Positions 1 through 11,385 of a DNA stretch of 64,000 bases are shown piece after piece; the stretch's first letter is position 1, and each line of letters opens with the position of its first letter. Below the pieces are notes generated by a model. That model was not told the DNA's origin and did no database searches. It saw nothing but the letters and a program-made list of their open reading frames with translations. Both the position numbers and the translations under genes were made by a program. The DNA lies in contig BCHU01000003.1 of assembly GCA_001599715.1 (NCBI GenBank), forward strand, positions 1,798,001 through 1,862,000, read 5' to 3'. This DNA is from Phaeotremella fagi. Lineage: Eukaryota > Basidiomycota > Tremellomycetes > Tremellales > Phaeotremellaceae.

Positions 1-3000
1 CTGATCCTGGATTGTTGTTTGAATCTATGATTGATTGAGATTGAGTGACGTTTGGATCTATGGTTGGTGGGACTGAATTCGCTGCTGATGGAGGTGATGG
101 TGTCAAGGTTTGATTTATCGATTGAGCTGAATCCGGTACTTGGAGTACATGAATGACTGGAGATGGGTTCATTGATTTAGGTGTAGGGACCTCACGCTAA
201 AACGAAACGTCAATATCTCTCAATCGATTCCCGACAACACAACCACTTACATTCGTATCATCCTTGTTAGCCTTTGGAGTAGAAGCCTGCCGACCACCTG
301 GTTTAGGCGTGTTACTCCTCTGTAAAGTCGTCGTAGCAGGACTTTGAGGGGGTAACATCGCCCCACCTTTACTCTGATTACGTTGCATTTGTTGATTAGC
401 AGCGTTCCCGTTGTTGTTGGCAGTAAGGTTTCGTGGTGATGCAGCAATCTGTTGAGCTGGCGAGGAAGCATCCATAACTGTCATATTAGGTGTTCTCGGT
501 GTGAACGCCTGTGGAGTTGGTCCATTACCATTCACTGTGATATTCGAAGTTCCACTTGGTCCAGCACCGTTCGAACCTAGTTGCTGCATTGATCGAAGTT
601 GTTGATCTTGATGCATTTGCTTCTCGTATTTAGCTCTAGCTTCAGCTTCTTGCTGCCGCCTAACTGCTGCAGTCTACAAATCAATCTGATCAGTACAAGC
701 ATAAATTGGAGACATGTTATGACGTACTTGAGGATCCATTTGACCCTGCGTCTGTTGTTGTGGCTGTTGCTGCTGCTGTTGTAAATTGAACTGCATCTGT
801 TGAGGTGATTGTTGAGGTTGCAATTGAGCGTTCAAGAAAGCCTGTTGAGCTTGAGCCTGACTCATTTGTTGGGGGATGTTTGGTGTGAATTGGAGCTGTT
901 GACCAGGGAAAGGTGAAGGTGCCGCTGAACCTGAATTTCTTCTCTGTCTCTTTCTATCAGGTGGTGAATTTCCTCTGCCACTGGAAGAAGATTCGGTTTG
1001 CTGAGATGATTCGTCAGTCCCATCGAAATCTCCATAAAGTTGATTACCCACCTGCATAGCCGTCCCTTGTTCCATCTGCATTTGCTCGTTTGATCTGGAA
1101 AACCCAAAGATATCAGTACAATCCACATGAATAACCTATCAACATACCGTATTTGACCGGAAACAACTCGTTGTTGGGGTTTAGCATTCGCGTTCATAGC
1201 TTGATTTTGAGCATTCGCTTGGGCTTGGGCTTGGGCTTGGGCTTGAGCTTGAGCGTTTGCGTTTGCCTGAGCCTGAGCCTGCGCTTGCGCTTGTGCTTGA
1301 GCATTAGCATTTGCCTGAGCTTGTTGGGCGTTGGCATTAGCTTGAGCTTGTACTTGAGCAACCTGAGCTTGAGCTTGAAACATCTGTTGTTGCTGCTGTG
1401 GTGTCATTGCGAATTGTTGACCAGGCATCTGGATATGTTGCGGTTGCTGCTGCTGCTGTTGACCAGAAGCTTGAACCAGTGCTTTACGAGAATGTTCCGA
1501 CATCGTCGCCTTATACTGTTGTATCAAACGATTCTAAACGACGAGTCAGTAATTTCCAACATTCATCTGAACCTACCTTATCTTCCACAGGTAAAGTATC
1601 AACTTTATGTCCAGCTAATCCCAAAACCTGAGCCGACTGCTGCATAACCGATGGATTCACGTTACCCAGTCCTAACGATTGATACATTTGATTCGCCGTG
1701 TGTTGATTTTGGATATGGATTTGTTGTTGAGCCATAGCCAGATGAGGTGGTTGACCACTCTGCAACTGATGCGGATGAATCTGAGCTTGTTGCTGATGTT
1801 GAACGGCCTGCTGCTGAGCTTGTTGTTGAGCCTGTTGCTGTTGATGCTGTTGTTGTTGTTGCTGCTGTTGCTGTAATTGCATTTGATGCTGCTGTTGTTG
1901 AGCCTGTTGCAATTGTTGACCAGCATGCTGTTGTTGCAACTGTTGTTGCTGTTGCTGTTGAGCGTTAACCTGAGCTTGCGCTTGAGCCTGAACTTCAGCT
2001 AAATGTTGAGCTCTAACCTGCATCGCCTGCTGTTGAGCTGGACTAGGCATCATATGTTGAGAAGGATGTTGTTGGGGCGTCATCGGTTGTCCATTAGCAG
2101 CTGGACTTTGAGCGTTAACAGGAGCTTGAGCGAATTGCTGACCGTTCTGAGGATGAACCATTCCTTGTTGAGGTGTCAACGTTCTCATCATTGGATTAGC
2201 TGATTGAGGACCGTTCATCGGGGGTCTCATGTTTTTCTGGTGAGGTGATGGCATGAGCGATGGATGAGGTTGTTGAATCATGTGAGGAGAAGGTGCTATT
2301 GGAGAGGGATGTGAGGGTCCAGCTTGAGCGTTCGGTGGTACACCCATATGTTGAGGTTGAGCATACATTGGGTGTCCAGGCTGAGGTGGTCGTTGTGCAG
2401 GAGTTGATGGTCCAGGTTGAACGAATCTTTGACCATTTTGCATCATAGCTTGTTGAGCTTGAGCAGCTTGCTGTTGTTGTTGCTGTTGTTGCTGTTGCTG
2501 TTGTTGTTGTTGTTGTTGTTGTTGTTGCTGCTGCTGCTGTTGCTGTTGCTGTTGCTGTTGTTGTTGTTGCTGCTGCTGCATTTGCTGCAAATGTTGTTGT
2601 TGCGCAGGTAATATTCCGTTAGCTTGAGCCTGGGCTTGAGCCTGAGCCTGAGCATGCGCTTGCGCTTGAGCCTGAGCTTGTTGTTGACGGAAATTCACCA
2701 ATTGTTGTTGAGTCATTTGTTGTTGAGGAACTCCAGCGGGATATTGACCTGGTGGATAATTACCAGGTGCAGCCAGTTGACCCTGCCGTAATCCTTTGAG
2801 ACGGTTCATTGCCTGATTGTCAGATTCAGTCCAATCGGGGAACAACTCACATCAATGTAAATCGAAGGATTCGAAGGTCCCTGACTCTTACCACCACCGA
2901 AAGCTTCCCAAAATGTATGCCAGAATCTTGAAAGGATAGGCATCAGTTCCATCCGGGCAGAAAGAAAATCAAACTCACTCTTGCAACATTCCTTCTCTTA

Positions 3001-3869
3001 CTTCAATGGGTGCCACTTGATCTCCAATTCCAGCTTCCATATTCAGAGCTTGGGCAGCTGCGTTCAATCCATGTTTCACCAAATAATCATGAATATACAG
3101 TCTCAGCCTTGAGAAAAAAAATCAGTTCAAATTCCCTTGGATTCACTCACATTGCATCATCACCAAACTGTCGTGGCATCGGTCCACCCATTTGAGATTG
3201 TACTCCACTGCCTGCTCTTGCCATTGCGAATGCGTCCTGCGGTATACCTTGCTGTTCCATTCCAGGATGTTGAGCGTGTTGAGGTGGTAAACCGTTCACG
3301 CCAGGTTGAGATTGGACAGGTTGAGGATGTTGCATTTGGACCATGTGTTGCGGAGGTTGAGATTGAGGTTGAGGCGTTGGAGTCATTTGATAACCAGGAT
3401 GTTGTTGAGGGGGAGGTCGAGCTTGGGGATGAGGAGGTGGACGAGTCATTTGACCGGGATGAGATGCAACTTGTTGCATAGGTTGACCTGCTTGAGGATG
3501 TGGATAATGTTGAGGATGAACGGCTGGAAACCCTTGATGAGCGAGATGGGGTGAGGGGGATGGATGATGAGGGGAAGGTGGAACGCTTGCACGTTGTTGA
3601 GCAGCTTGGGCTGCTGCTGCAGCTTGTTGATGAGCTTGTTGAGCTGCCATCGCTCTTTGTTGTTGTTGCATCGCAACAGCGTGTTGAGAATTCATAACAA
3701 CTGGATTCATACCACCCTGTGGAGGTGGCCGAACTCCCGCTGGATATTGAGGGGGGTAAGGTTGGGCCATCATTGGCATAGATGGGCCAGGTTGACCAGG
3801 CTGGCCCTGCATGTGAATATTATAACTGGGTTGATGTATATGATTAGGTGGTGGATGGGGTAAGGCCAT
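1..3869 (-). CDS. LisH/LUFS-domain, glutamine-rich transcription regulator (Flo8/Som1-like), 3' end outside window
   Basis: Multi-exon gene running off the left edge. Exon 1 (3869 to about 3152) is Pro/Gln/His-rich. The second exon encodes a LisH motif (LRLYIHDYLVKHGLNAAAQ, about 3110-3054) and the third FWHTFWEAFGGGKSQG (about 2920-2873). LisH followed by a Trp-rich segment is the LUFS layout of Flo8, Som1, LEUNIG and SSBP proteins, which act in the nucleus in cAMP/PKA-linked morphogenesis. The rest is low complexity: about 36 uninterrupted Gln (about 2578-2471), long Gln-Ala and Asn-Ala alternations (about 1330-1200), and a basic stretch DRKRQRRN near 950 that could be a nuclear signal. Introns have canonical donors, for example GTACGT near 725 and GTAAGT near 250. 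A CAG acceptor lies just before the ATG (about 3872), so a 5' UTR intron is possible. The domain call is firm; the Flo8 orthology is inference. Confidence 0.82.
2471..2578 (-). repeat. CAG/CAA trinucleotide tract encoding polyglutamine
   Basis: A run of CTG/TTG triplets on the plus strand gives about 36 consecutive Gln codons (mixed CAA and CAG) in the LisH protein. The interruption of CAG by CAA should lower slippage, so it may be less length-variable than a pure repeat. Shorter Gln tracts lie near 1850-1960. Confidence 0.9.
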
Positions 3870-6343
3870 GACCTGCAGAGATGGTTCGTTAGTTCGTTCT
3901 TACCCAAGCTGGTTTTTTAGAGTTCAATCAACTCACTATCTAGATAGACCTAACATGCATACGCTTCTTCCTCTTGTCAAGGTCTAGGACAAGTATTCAA
4001 TTCTAAGAATCGTGACGAGAGATACCTTCTGCTAACGCGTGTAGATGGAAAAACGCGATGACAAGTTCGATGTGAGAGAACGGTAAAGTCTTAGTTCGAC
4101 CTGATCAAGACACTGCTGTCTTTTTTTTCGTTCAGATGGAGGATGGTTTGGGCGTAGTTGAAGTTTAAGTTAAAAGCAAGTAGTAACAAGGGATGAGATG
4201 TTTTAAGATTATATCCAAGGGTGTCGATGTCAAAGGACCCGAAATTGTAACAAGTACAGTAACCTGGTTGATGATGTCGTTGCCCTCTTTTGATAATGTT
4301 CTACTATAGATATGAATTGAGAGAATACTGAAATCCTTTTAAGTCAAGAAAATTGAGAGTTAAAATCTTGATAGAATGTGGAAAGTTGTTGTGTATCGCT
4401 GTGTGATGGAGTGAGTAAGTTGATTTATGATACGTAGGAGTAGGAGTAGGATGAGAAGAGGAAGAGAAAGGATGGTTACAATCTATAAAGGATGTTTGAT
4501 TGTGATTGGATTGGATTTGATTTGATGTGATTGATGGATGACAAGTGACGAGATGATGAAATGTTAGAGAACACCCACCTTTTAAATTGACCAACTATCG
4601 AGAATCATAAAGCAATCTTATCTCAATACCCCCAAACTCTATCCAATAAACTCCGACTGATCCACAAGAGACTGTGTTACAGATAGAAATCGTCTTTCCA
4701 ACTACACAAGCCAGCCAGTTTTTACTCTTCCCCCTGGTGTGATCGAACAATCAAATACTCGAAACAACCAGTTAACTGATAGGGACAGGTACCTTGCGTT
4801 GATCAAAAAGATCGACGAACGGGGTGAGATGGATGTGGAGTTGTCGCGAAATTTGAAAACGTTTACGTGACTGTAATTGGTGTGAAAAAAATGAATATAG
4901 ATATTAACGTAAGGAACAGTTGTAGGTGGTTGTTGGATTGACTGTTCGCTGTTGTTAGACACCTCGTATCCACTCTGCGAATTGAGTTGAGTCTCTTTTT
5001 TTTTCACGTCAAGTTTGTGTGGGATTCAAAGTGTGATAGAGGTTGGAAATGGTGTTTCTAATTGTGCTTTCTTTCCTTTTCCTGTGGGAATCGATGTGCG
5101 TGTGAGTTGAGTTGAATCGAATAGGATGGTGATACTGTATAATACGAAGATGGAGTATCTGAGATAACAAGAGATAGAGATGAAGAGATGGTGTGATATA
5201 GTATCTAAGTATCTTTACGTCTACTTTGTATCTAAGTTTGTTACTCCTACCACCACCACACTCACCACCACCAATTGCAGCTTCTTGCTCCTGCTGCTAA
5301 CTCAGGGAAAAGGGTTAAACGTTCAGGGTAATCCCTAACCACTCAGGCGTAACACCCAAGTAAAATATTCTCTTCTATACAGATTTATACTTTATAATCC
5401 CTTAATTCTCCTGTTACCTTGTTTCCTGCAAAAATAGCTTAGAATCCATTCTTCGTGGCATAAGGCAGTTTTCCTTTCTTACTTTGTACTTACAGTTGTT
5501 GGATTGTAGTGACAGAACAATCCTTGCTCTCAGGATGGGGTGACCATCTACTAAGGGATAGCTTGTATGTCACTCCATTTCGACACCCCTCACTTCCCCT
5601 GTCCCATACAAATTCGAATAGTAAGAAAATCATCGTTTTCACCGGAGCGTTCAGCATACGGTATCGGCTAAGTTTCCCCAAAAGGTAATTTATTCCGTTA
5701 CGTTCCGTTGTTGGTGATTTACATCTACACATCTCTGTATCTCGCATGTGCATGCAGGATGATATATTACAACAAGAAACTGTTCATCTTTCATTCCTGT
5801 TTCCAAGTGACAATCAAATTTCTGTGAGATAAGTATAACATAGATAAACGTCATTAGAGATCAAGCCTCTGACATAAGTAAAATTGAAAGTTGATCATCT
5901 GATCCAATGACCATCCCAATTTTAAACTTTGTCAAGTACCTATTTCTTTTCTTTCAACATCGTTCTTATCTCAGTTACCATTAACATGATTACCAATATT
6001 TTCTACATACAAAATTAATCATAAATCACGCACAGACATGATATCGTAACTCAACGCACGGTCTTGACGTGGCAGATTTTCCTTGAGGAGACGTTAAACC
6101 AAGTCCTCTTCACTATTTAGCGAGATGCGTTTAGTATGAAATGTCTCGTATGAGCACGCAGTAAGTATGCATACGTCTTTGAATTGACTTGACTTAAGGC
6201 TGTAAAGTAAAATCACATTCCGACATTAAGTTGATTATATGTAACAACTTCCGAGATACGCCACAGGAACCCGGTTTGCCGTAGAATATGCAGTGACTTG
6301 GAGAAAGATAGCATGTCACTATCAAACAAAGCATTCCTACACG
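3870..6343. other. Long intergenic region: leader of the LisH gene and promoter of the GNAT gene
   Basis: About 2.5 kb without a convincing gene. The part next to the LisH gene (3870-5500) is pyrimidine-rich in its sense direction and holds short unrelated ORFs (for example minus 4594-4304 and 5007-4702) of low-complexity composition. I read it as a long 5' leader, as is common for morphogenesis regulators, but that is inference. No RNA gene or repeat was recognised. Confidence 0.4.
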
Positions 6344-7295
6344 ATGAGAGTTGAAATTCTGAAAGATCCATCTAGTGAGTACTTCCAAAGTCCATACTTG
6401 ATCATACCTAACAAATAAAAGACGATGAGATGGAACGAACCATTTCAGTCCTCTGCGAAAGTCTATATCCAAGTAAGTTTCAAATTCGACTCGTGTTCGC
6501 CTCGTCATCATCTACAAGATCATTGATGAATACAACTATCATAGACCCAATGACGAAAGCGGTGTGTGATTGGAACCCCAAACTCCTCCGTGCAAAATAT
6601 AAAGGTAGATTAACAGGTGCCCTATCAGATTCATCAGTTTGGGTAGCTAGGGATGATAAAGGGGAATATGGATTGAAAGATTCCATCGTCGGTGCATTAA
6701 TCGTTAATCTACCTGGAGTAGCTTATGGTCATTCGTAAGTTCGTGTTCATGTCAAAAAGTGAAAACGTAATATTTAAACGAATCAAAGGAAAGAAGGTGT
6801 GTTGGCTCCATTGGACACTACAGAGAAACCATGTGCGGAAACACAAAAATGGCATGATGAAGTGGTGAGTAGTTATTCAACAATTCTCAATCTTACTTAG
6901 TCACTGATTCATCACTTCATTAAATCCAAAAGTTCTTCCCATGGCACGACGTATTCACCAAACAATCCTTCGGAGAATCTGGAACCATAGATTCATTCTA
7001 TCTAAATGTCTTAGGTGTAGACCCCTCGCTGCAAGGGAAAGGAATTGGTAAATTGATAATGGAATGCGTTGTCAAAGTAGCAGACGCTGAGGGTCATGTT
7101 ATGACATTAACCACTTTTCCTGCTATCAACGTGAGTTATCATTACAGAGAATTGATTAATAGAATTTGGCTAATGAAGAACTAGGTTAAATTCTACAAGA
7201 AATTCGGTTTCGTAGTTACCCATGAGAATTCTATGGATATTAGAGGTGAAAACGTTACTATGTGGGGGATGGTTCGTGAGCCCAAAAAGGATTAG
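6344..7295 (+). CDS. GNAT-family N-acetyltransferase
   Basis: Five exons by my reading: 6344-6374, 6422-6471, 6542 to about 6735, about 6797 to 6864, then about 6933 to 7295 with one more intron near 7132-7184. The start at 6344 (MRVEILKDPS) is chosen because the intron joins keep one frame; the ORF beginning 6430 reads through an intron. The acetyl-CoA binding signature is QGKGIGKLIM, followed by the usual beta-strand and FYKKFGF motif near the C-terminus, so the single GNAT fold is complete (about 220 residues). Substrate is unknown. Fungal relatives of this layout are small-molecule or toxin acetylases. It is followed in the same direction by an aldo/keto reductase. Confidence 0.8.
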
Positions 7296-7817
7296 ATGGG
7301 TGATGCTTGAAGGTTGTATAAATGTTTTTGGCATGTAGATGCAGAAATATTATTCTTGGGTTTGTTTCACGATAGCGCAGACACTTCACGTCGACTCGTC
7401 ACACCAGTGTCGTCGTACTTAGCTCATTCCTTGGTTCTAGTTTACTTATAATAGATTTCTTTTTCTTAGTCACTATCGTCAGGCTTGTCATACACACTAG
7501 TCAGTCCACCAACGCGAATCGTCGTTTCGTCATATGATAGTTTGAAGTACGCATACACAACAAGTATCCATTTCATCAAATCGTTGACATCATGTAAGTT
7601 ACGAGCACTGGTCTCCAGTGGAGCCGTCCTTTACAAAGGATGATAAACGTCAGAAGCTACCTAAATAGCCCGATTTTTTTCCGCCAAAGGAGGATGGTGG
7701 AGGTGATGGTGGAGGTCCTCCACCACCTGTTGACGTATAAATACCACCCAAATGAAGTCAAACGTTCCTTTCTCCATCCCATACATCAGATACTGAAATA
7801 CACTATACAGAACCAAA
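7296..7817 (+). promoter_or_regulatory. Intergenic region upstream of aldo/keto reductase
   Basis: Contains a G-rich patch at 7691-7727 with the 12-base direct repeat GATGGTGGAGGT (7693-7704 and 7705-7716), which leads into a perfect inverted repeat. No gene is seen. Confidence 0.4.
7707..7725. repeat. Perfect inverted repeat upstream of aldo/keto reductase
   Basis: TGGTGGAGG and CCTCCACCA, 9-base arms around one central T, about 95 bases before the reductase start. It could be a dimeric regulator site or a short hairpin in the 5' UTR. The sequence is clear; the function is not known. Confidence 0.6.
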
Positions 7818-9268
7818 ATGCAAACCAAAGCTGCACCACCTAAAACCCCACTTGGATTTCGAAGAATCTTATCCCCAACAGCAGGGATTCGAGTTTCACC
7901 ATTATGTCTCGGAGGGATGTCTTTGGGACAGAAAATGGCTAGTAAGTTCAAGTCCAAGTTCCACTCTAAAAGATGAAAGTGAGATGACTGAATAAAATCA
8001 CGTATCCATAGGTTTCACTGGGGAGATCACCAAAGAAGATGGATTCGCGTTACTAGACGCCTTCTACGAAGCCGGAGGGAATTTCATCGACGTAGCGAAT
8101 TTGTACCACGAGGGTGAATCCGAGGAATGGGTTGGGGAATGGATGGAGAAAAGGGGTAACAGAGATAAAATCGTTATAGCTACCAAGTACACTGGATTCA
8201 ATGATGGTCCAGATAAGGATATCAATTCTATGGGTAATCATTTGAAGAGTATGAGTTTAGGCGTTAGGGATAGTTTGAAAAGACTTCGTACGGATTACAT
8301 TGATATTTTCTATGTTCATTTTTGGTACGTGGTTTTTCTTTTTTGGAGATAGTTTATTGATTAATTGTTTTGCTTATAGGGAATATACAACTTCCGTTGA
8401 AGAAGTTATGAGAGGTTTACACAGATTGGTGTTGAAGGGGGATATCCTTTATCCAGCGGTTTCAGACACTCCAGCTTGGGTAAGTTGAAACATCCTACTC
8501 CAAATCACAATCTCTAATCTAAAAGCACCCCAGATCGTCGCCGAAGCCAATTGTTTCGCCAGACAAAATTCACTCTCCCCTTTCGTACTCTACCAAGGTC
8601 TATGGAATCTCAGCGTCAGAGACATGGAACGTGAAATCATACGTAAGTTCCCGTCTTCCTCTCTTCCTTATGTTAAAAATCCCCGCTAAAAAGCCTGATT
8701 AGCAATGTGTCGCAAAGAGGGTCTAGGTATTGCACCATGGGGAGTAATCGGTCAAGGTAAATGGATGTCATCAGCTCAAATCAAAGAACGTCAAAGCCAA
8801 GGTGAAAATTTCCGTGGAGGCGCGAAAGAGATTGGTGAAAAAGATTTAAAAATGTCTGAAGCGCTTGAGAAGATCGCTAATGAAATCGGGGAGGGGGCTA
8901 CGGTAACCTCAGTAGCTATTGCTTGGGCGTTACTTAAATTCCCATATGTTTTCCCTATCAGTAAGTGGTACTCTATCTTGTCTCTAATGGTATGTGGACT
9001 CAACTGACGATTCGAGTTAGTTGGGGGAAGGAAGATTAATCATTTGAACGATAATATCAAAGCTTTGAATCATGATCTTACCGAAGACCAAGTCAAGACT
9101 TTAGAAGAGATTTATCCTTTCGATTACGGTTTCCCGTTCAATCGATTTGGTGTTGATTCGCATTCTACTGGAAAGACTGAGAATTGGTTAATCGGTGCTT
9201 CGGCTAATGTTCAATGGGTCAAGGAGACTCAGGCTATTCGTCCAGCCAAACAAAATGTTGTGGTTTGA
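7818..9268 (+). CDS. Aldo/keto reductase (aryl-alcohol dehydrogenase-like)
   Basis: Six exons with introns near 7931-8011, 8325-8380, 8480-8533, 8642-8702 and 8960-9019. The protein starts MQTKAAPPKTPLGFRRILSP and carries the family marks SPLCLGGMSLG, EAGGNFIDVAN(L)Y, the KIVIATKYTGF strand and lysine, DYIDIFYVHFW, GLGIAPWGVIGQGK, and VFPIIVGGRKINHLNDNIKAL near the C-terminus. The Asp-Tyr-Lys-His set is present (the Tyr is in NLYHEG). The layout matches yeast AAD14 and fungal norsolorinic-acid-reductase-like NADPH enzymes. Cytosolic; the substrate cannot be told from sequence. Confidence 0.9.
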
Positions 9269-9494
9269 CGATTGAGTTGGGATTTCCTATGTATTGTAGC
9301 CTTATGAGTATGAATGTGGTATTGATACGAGGCGATCTTGTCCATCTAGTATGTGTTAAGTGGTTGGATTCATGGAGTCAGAGCAGATTCCTTTTCCCGA
9401 AATTATAGTTGACACTTTTGGATACATAGGATCAACCACAAATGTCCATGATCAAACGAATAAACATTTTGATACAATCAATATAATCAACCAC

Positions 9495-10882
9495 CTATTC
9501 AAAAATCAGCTCATATCTCCAATCCAAACCCAACCCAAGACTCACCTCAACCCGCTCATCAGGCATGGTATTATACTTGCCCCCAGGTCCACAAACGATC
9601 CCCTCCATCCCTAGAAGTTTATACAAATGACCAGCATCACTACCATAGAAACACTGAGGTGCCAAAGCTCCCGTCGGTTGTTTCTCACCAGGTCTGACTT
9701 CGGTGTACGCCTGATTCAAACGTTTGACGATATGTGATTCCTTGGAAACTTCGAAATACGGCATGGCGAGGGTTTTCACTAGGATCACTTTATATTGTAG
9801 ATTGGGGAATTTCATTTTGGTTTCTTCACACGCTAGTTCCAAGGCTGTACTGACGTCCAGTGACGTTTGACCTGGTCCGAATCGACTGGAAATGTTCTGT
9901 CAATTGAGTTTATTGTTGATTAGGGTCGAATTGGACTTACGCTGATCCCTTCAAGATAGCGAAATCCGCAATTTGTGGTGGTCTCCATTCAGCTAGTTCT
10001 CTACCTAACCCTGCTTTCACTACACCTATCGAACATCTGTTACACGCCTCAGCATCTTCGTTTCTAGCATTAGCGAATTTGAGCTCATCCAGTCGGGGGA
10101 TCAAATCGCATAAAGCCAAATTAACATCGGTAGCGTCTTCTCTTTTACTCATACTGCTTGAATATCAGTTTCAAACACCCATTGTGAATTAAATCGCTCC
10201 AACTTACTGACGAGTTTCACCGGTTAACTCTATACTGAACACTTGGGAATCTGCGTGTGTCGTTATAGCTTTTAAATCTGTTGGTTCGCAGTTGACGAAA
10301 TAATCCGCTTGACAGATCCCTTCTTCTATTAGGGCTACTGTACCAGGACCACCTTGGAGTTCACCGACTACATATGTCAGAATGACGTTTCCTTTGGGTT
10401 TCCAACCGAAATCCATTAATGTTTTCACGGCGCAGTAATAAGCTGCACAACCGGATTCTAAGTATCGTCAGTTCATTCCTTATTCCATGATTGAAAGAAG
10501 AATTAAGCTCTCACTTACTCATATTAGAAACTCCAATACCATAAATCATTCCATCACGCACAAGTCCTGACCAAGGATCAACGGTCCAACCCTCAGTAGC
10601 AGGATTAGTATCCAAATGACCATTAAACAATAAATTCTTTCCACCCCCACTACCCTTCCAAACACCAACAGCGTTTTGTCGCGTTCCATTAGCGAATTTA
10701 TGGATCTTCGAATCAAGTCCTGCAGCTTTCATCACCTCCCCTATGTGGGTGGTTACATCGATCTCACCGCTGGTTTCGGAATATGATTTTATTTGAACGA
10801 GTTTCGAGAGAATATCAAGACATGCTTGTTCGTCTGGTTCGGGGAGTGTCATTTTTTCTTCGTGTTTGCGTGTCGTGTTCAA
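9495..10882 (-). CDS. M20-family metallopeptidase/amidohydrolase (ArgE/DapE-like)
   Basis: Four exons (10882 to about 10519, about 10457-10209, about 10154-9943, about 9901-9495). It shows NLLFNGHLDTNPATEGW, where HxD is the first metal and catalytic site, then VVGELQGGPGT where most relatives have an acidic Glu-Glu pair, then CEPTDL, and near the end YGSDAGHLYKLLGMEGIVCGPG, which supplies the C-terminal histidine and glycine-rich strap. Family members hydrolyse N-acyl or peptide bonds of amino-acid derivatives. An alternative start at 10852 (MTLPEP) would drop the Lys/Arg leader. It is divergent from a Dal5-like carrier, with RidA beyond, which suggests catabolism of an imported N-acyl amino compound (inference). 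Confidence 0.85.
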
Positions 10883-11385
10883 CGAGTGGGATTTTGAAGC
10901 TTAGCTTTCACTTTCGCTCGATGTACAGTAATGTTCACGAAATCCTAAAAATCAGAAACTCGAAATCGAAAAATCAACCAATCTCTGATTTCGGAATTTA
11001 CGTCCGTCAGGAAATCAAACGGATCCTTTAGATAACAGCTTCTCTCAGACTTGAAGCGCTGACTTGATGATGGACGGAAAACGAGCGATTCCAGTGGCTT
11101 ACTGTATTCAAGGGCATGGAAAGAAAAGAATCAGTCAAAGTGGGGGTGAAATCCAAGAAAACACTCTCGAAACAACTCGTCCGAAATTCGGATTCCGAGT
11201 TCCCACTCGTACCTGAAGCTAATTATACCTTTCGATCGAAAGATAAGACGGCGAGAACCGACGGGTAAAGGGCCCTCCACTCGTCCACGATTTAGTCTAT
11301 TCAAACTTATATAAACTGGTGTCCAAAATGAATGATTTCACCCTCGAGAAAAAGAAGCTTACATTCACCAGTTAGACATTTTAAG
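10883..11385. promoter_or_regulatory. Divergent promoter of amidohydrolase and carrier, with a 15-codon uORF
   Basis: Shared upstream region. A TATA-like TATATAAACTGG lies near 11309. An ATG at 11328 opens a 15-codon ORF ending at 11375, ten bases before the preferred carrier start at 11386, so it could lower or condition translation. Confidence 0.5.

Noticed and set aside
599..2655. Plus-strand and frame-shifted ORFs rich in Leu, Val, Asn or Ser over the Gln-rich gene
   Set aside because: They are shadows of the CAG/CAA repeats in other frames.
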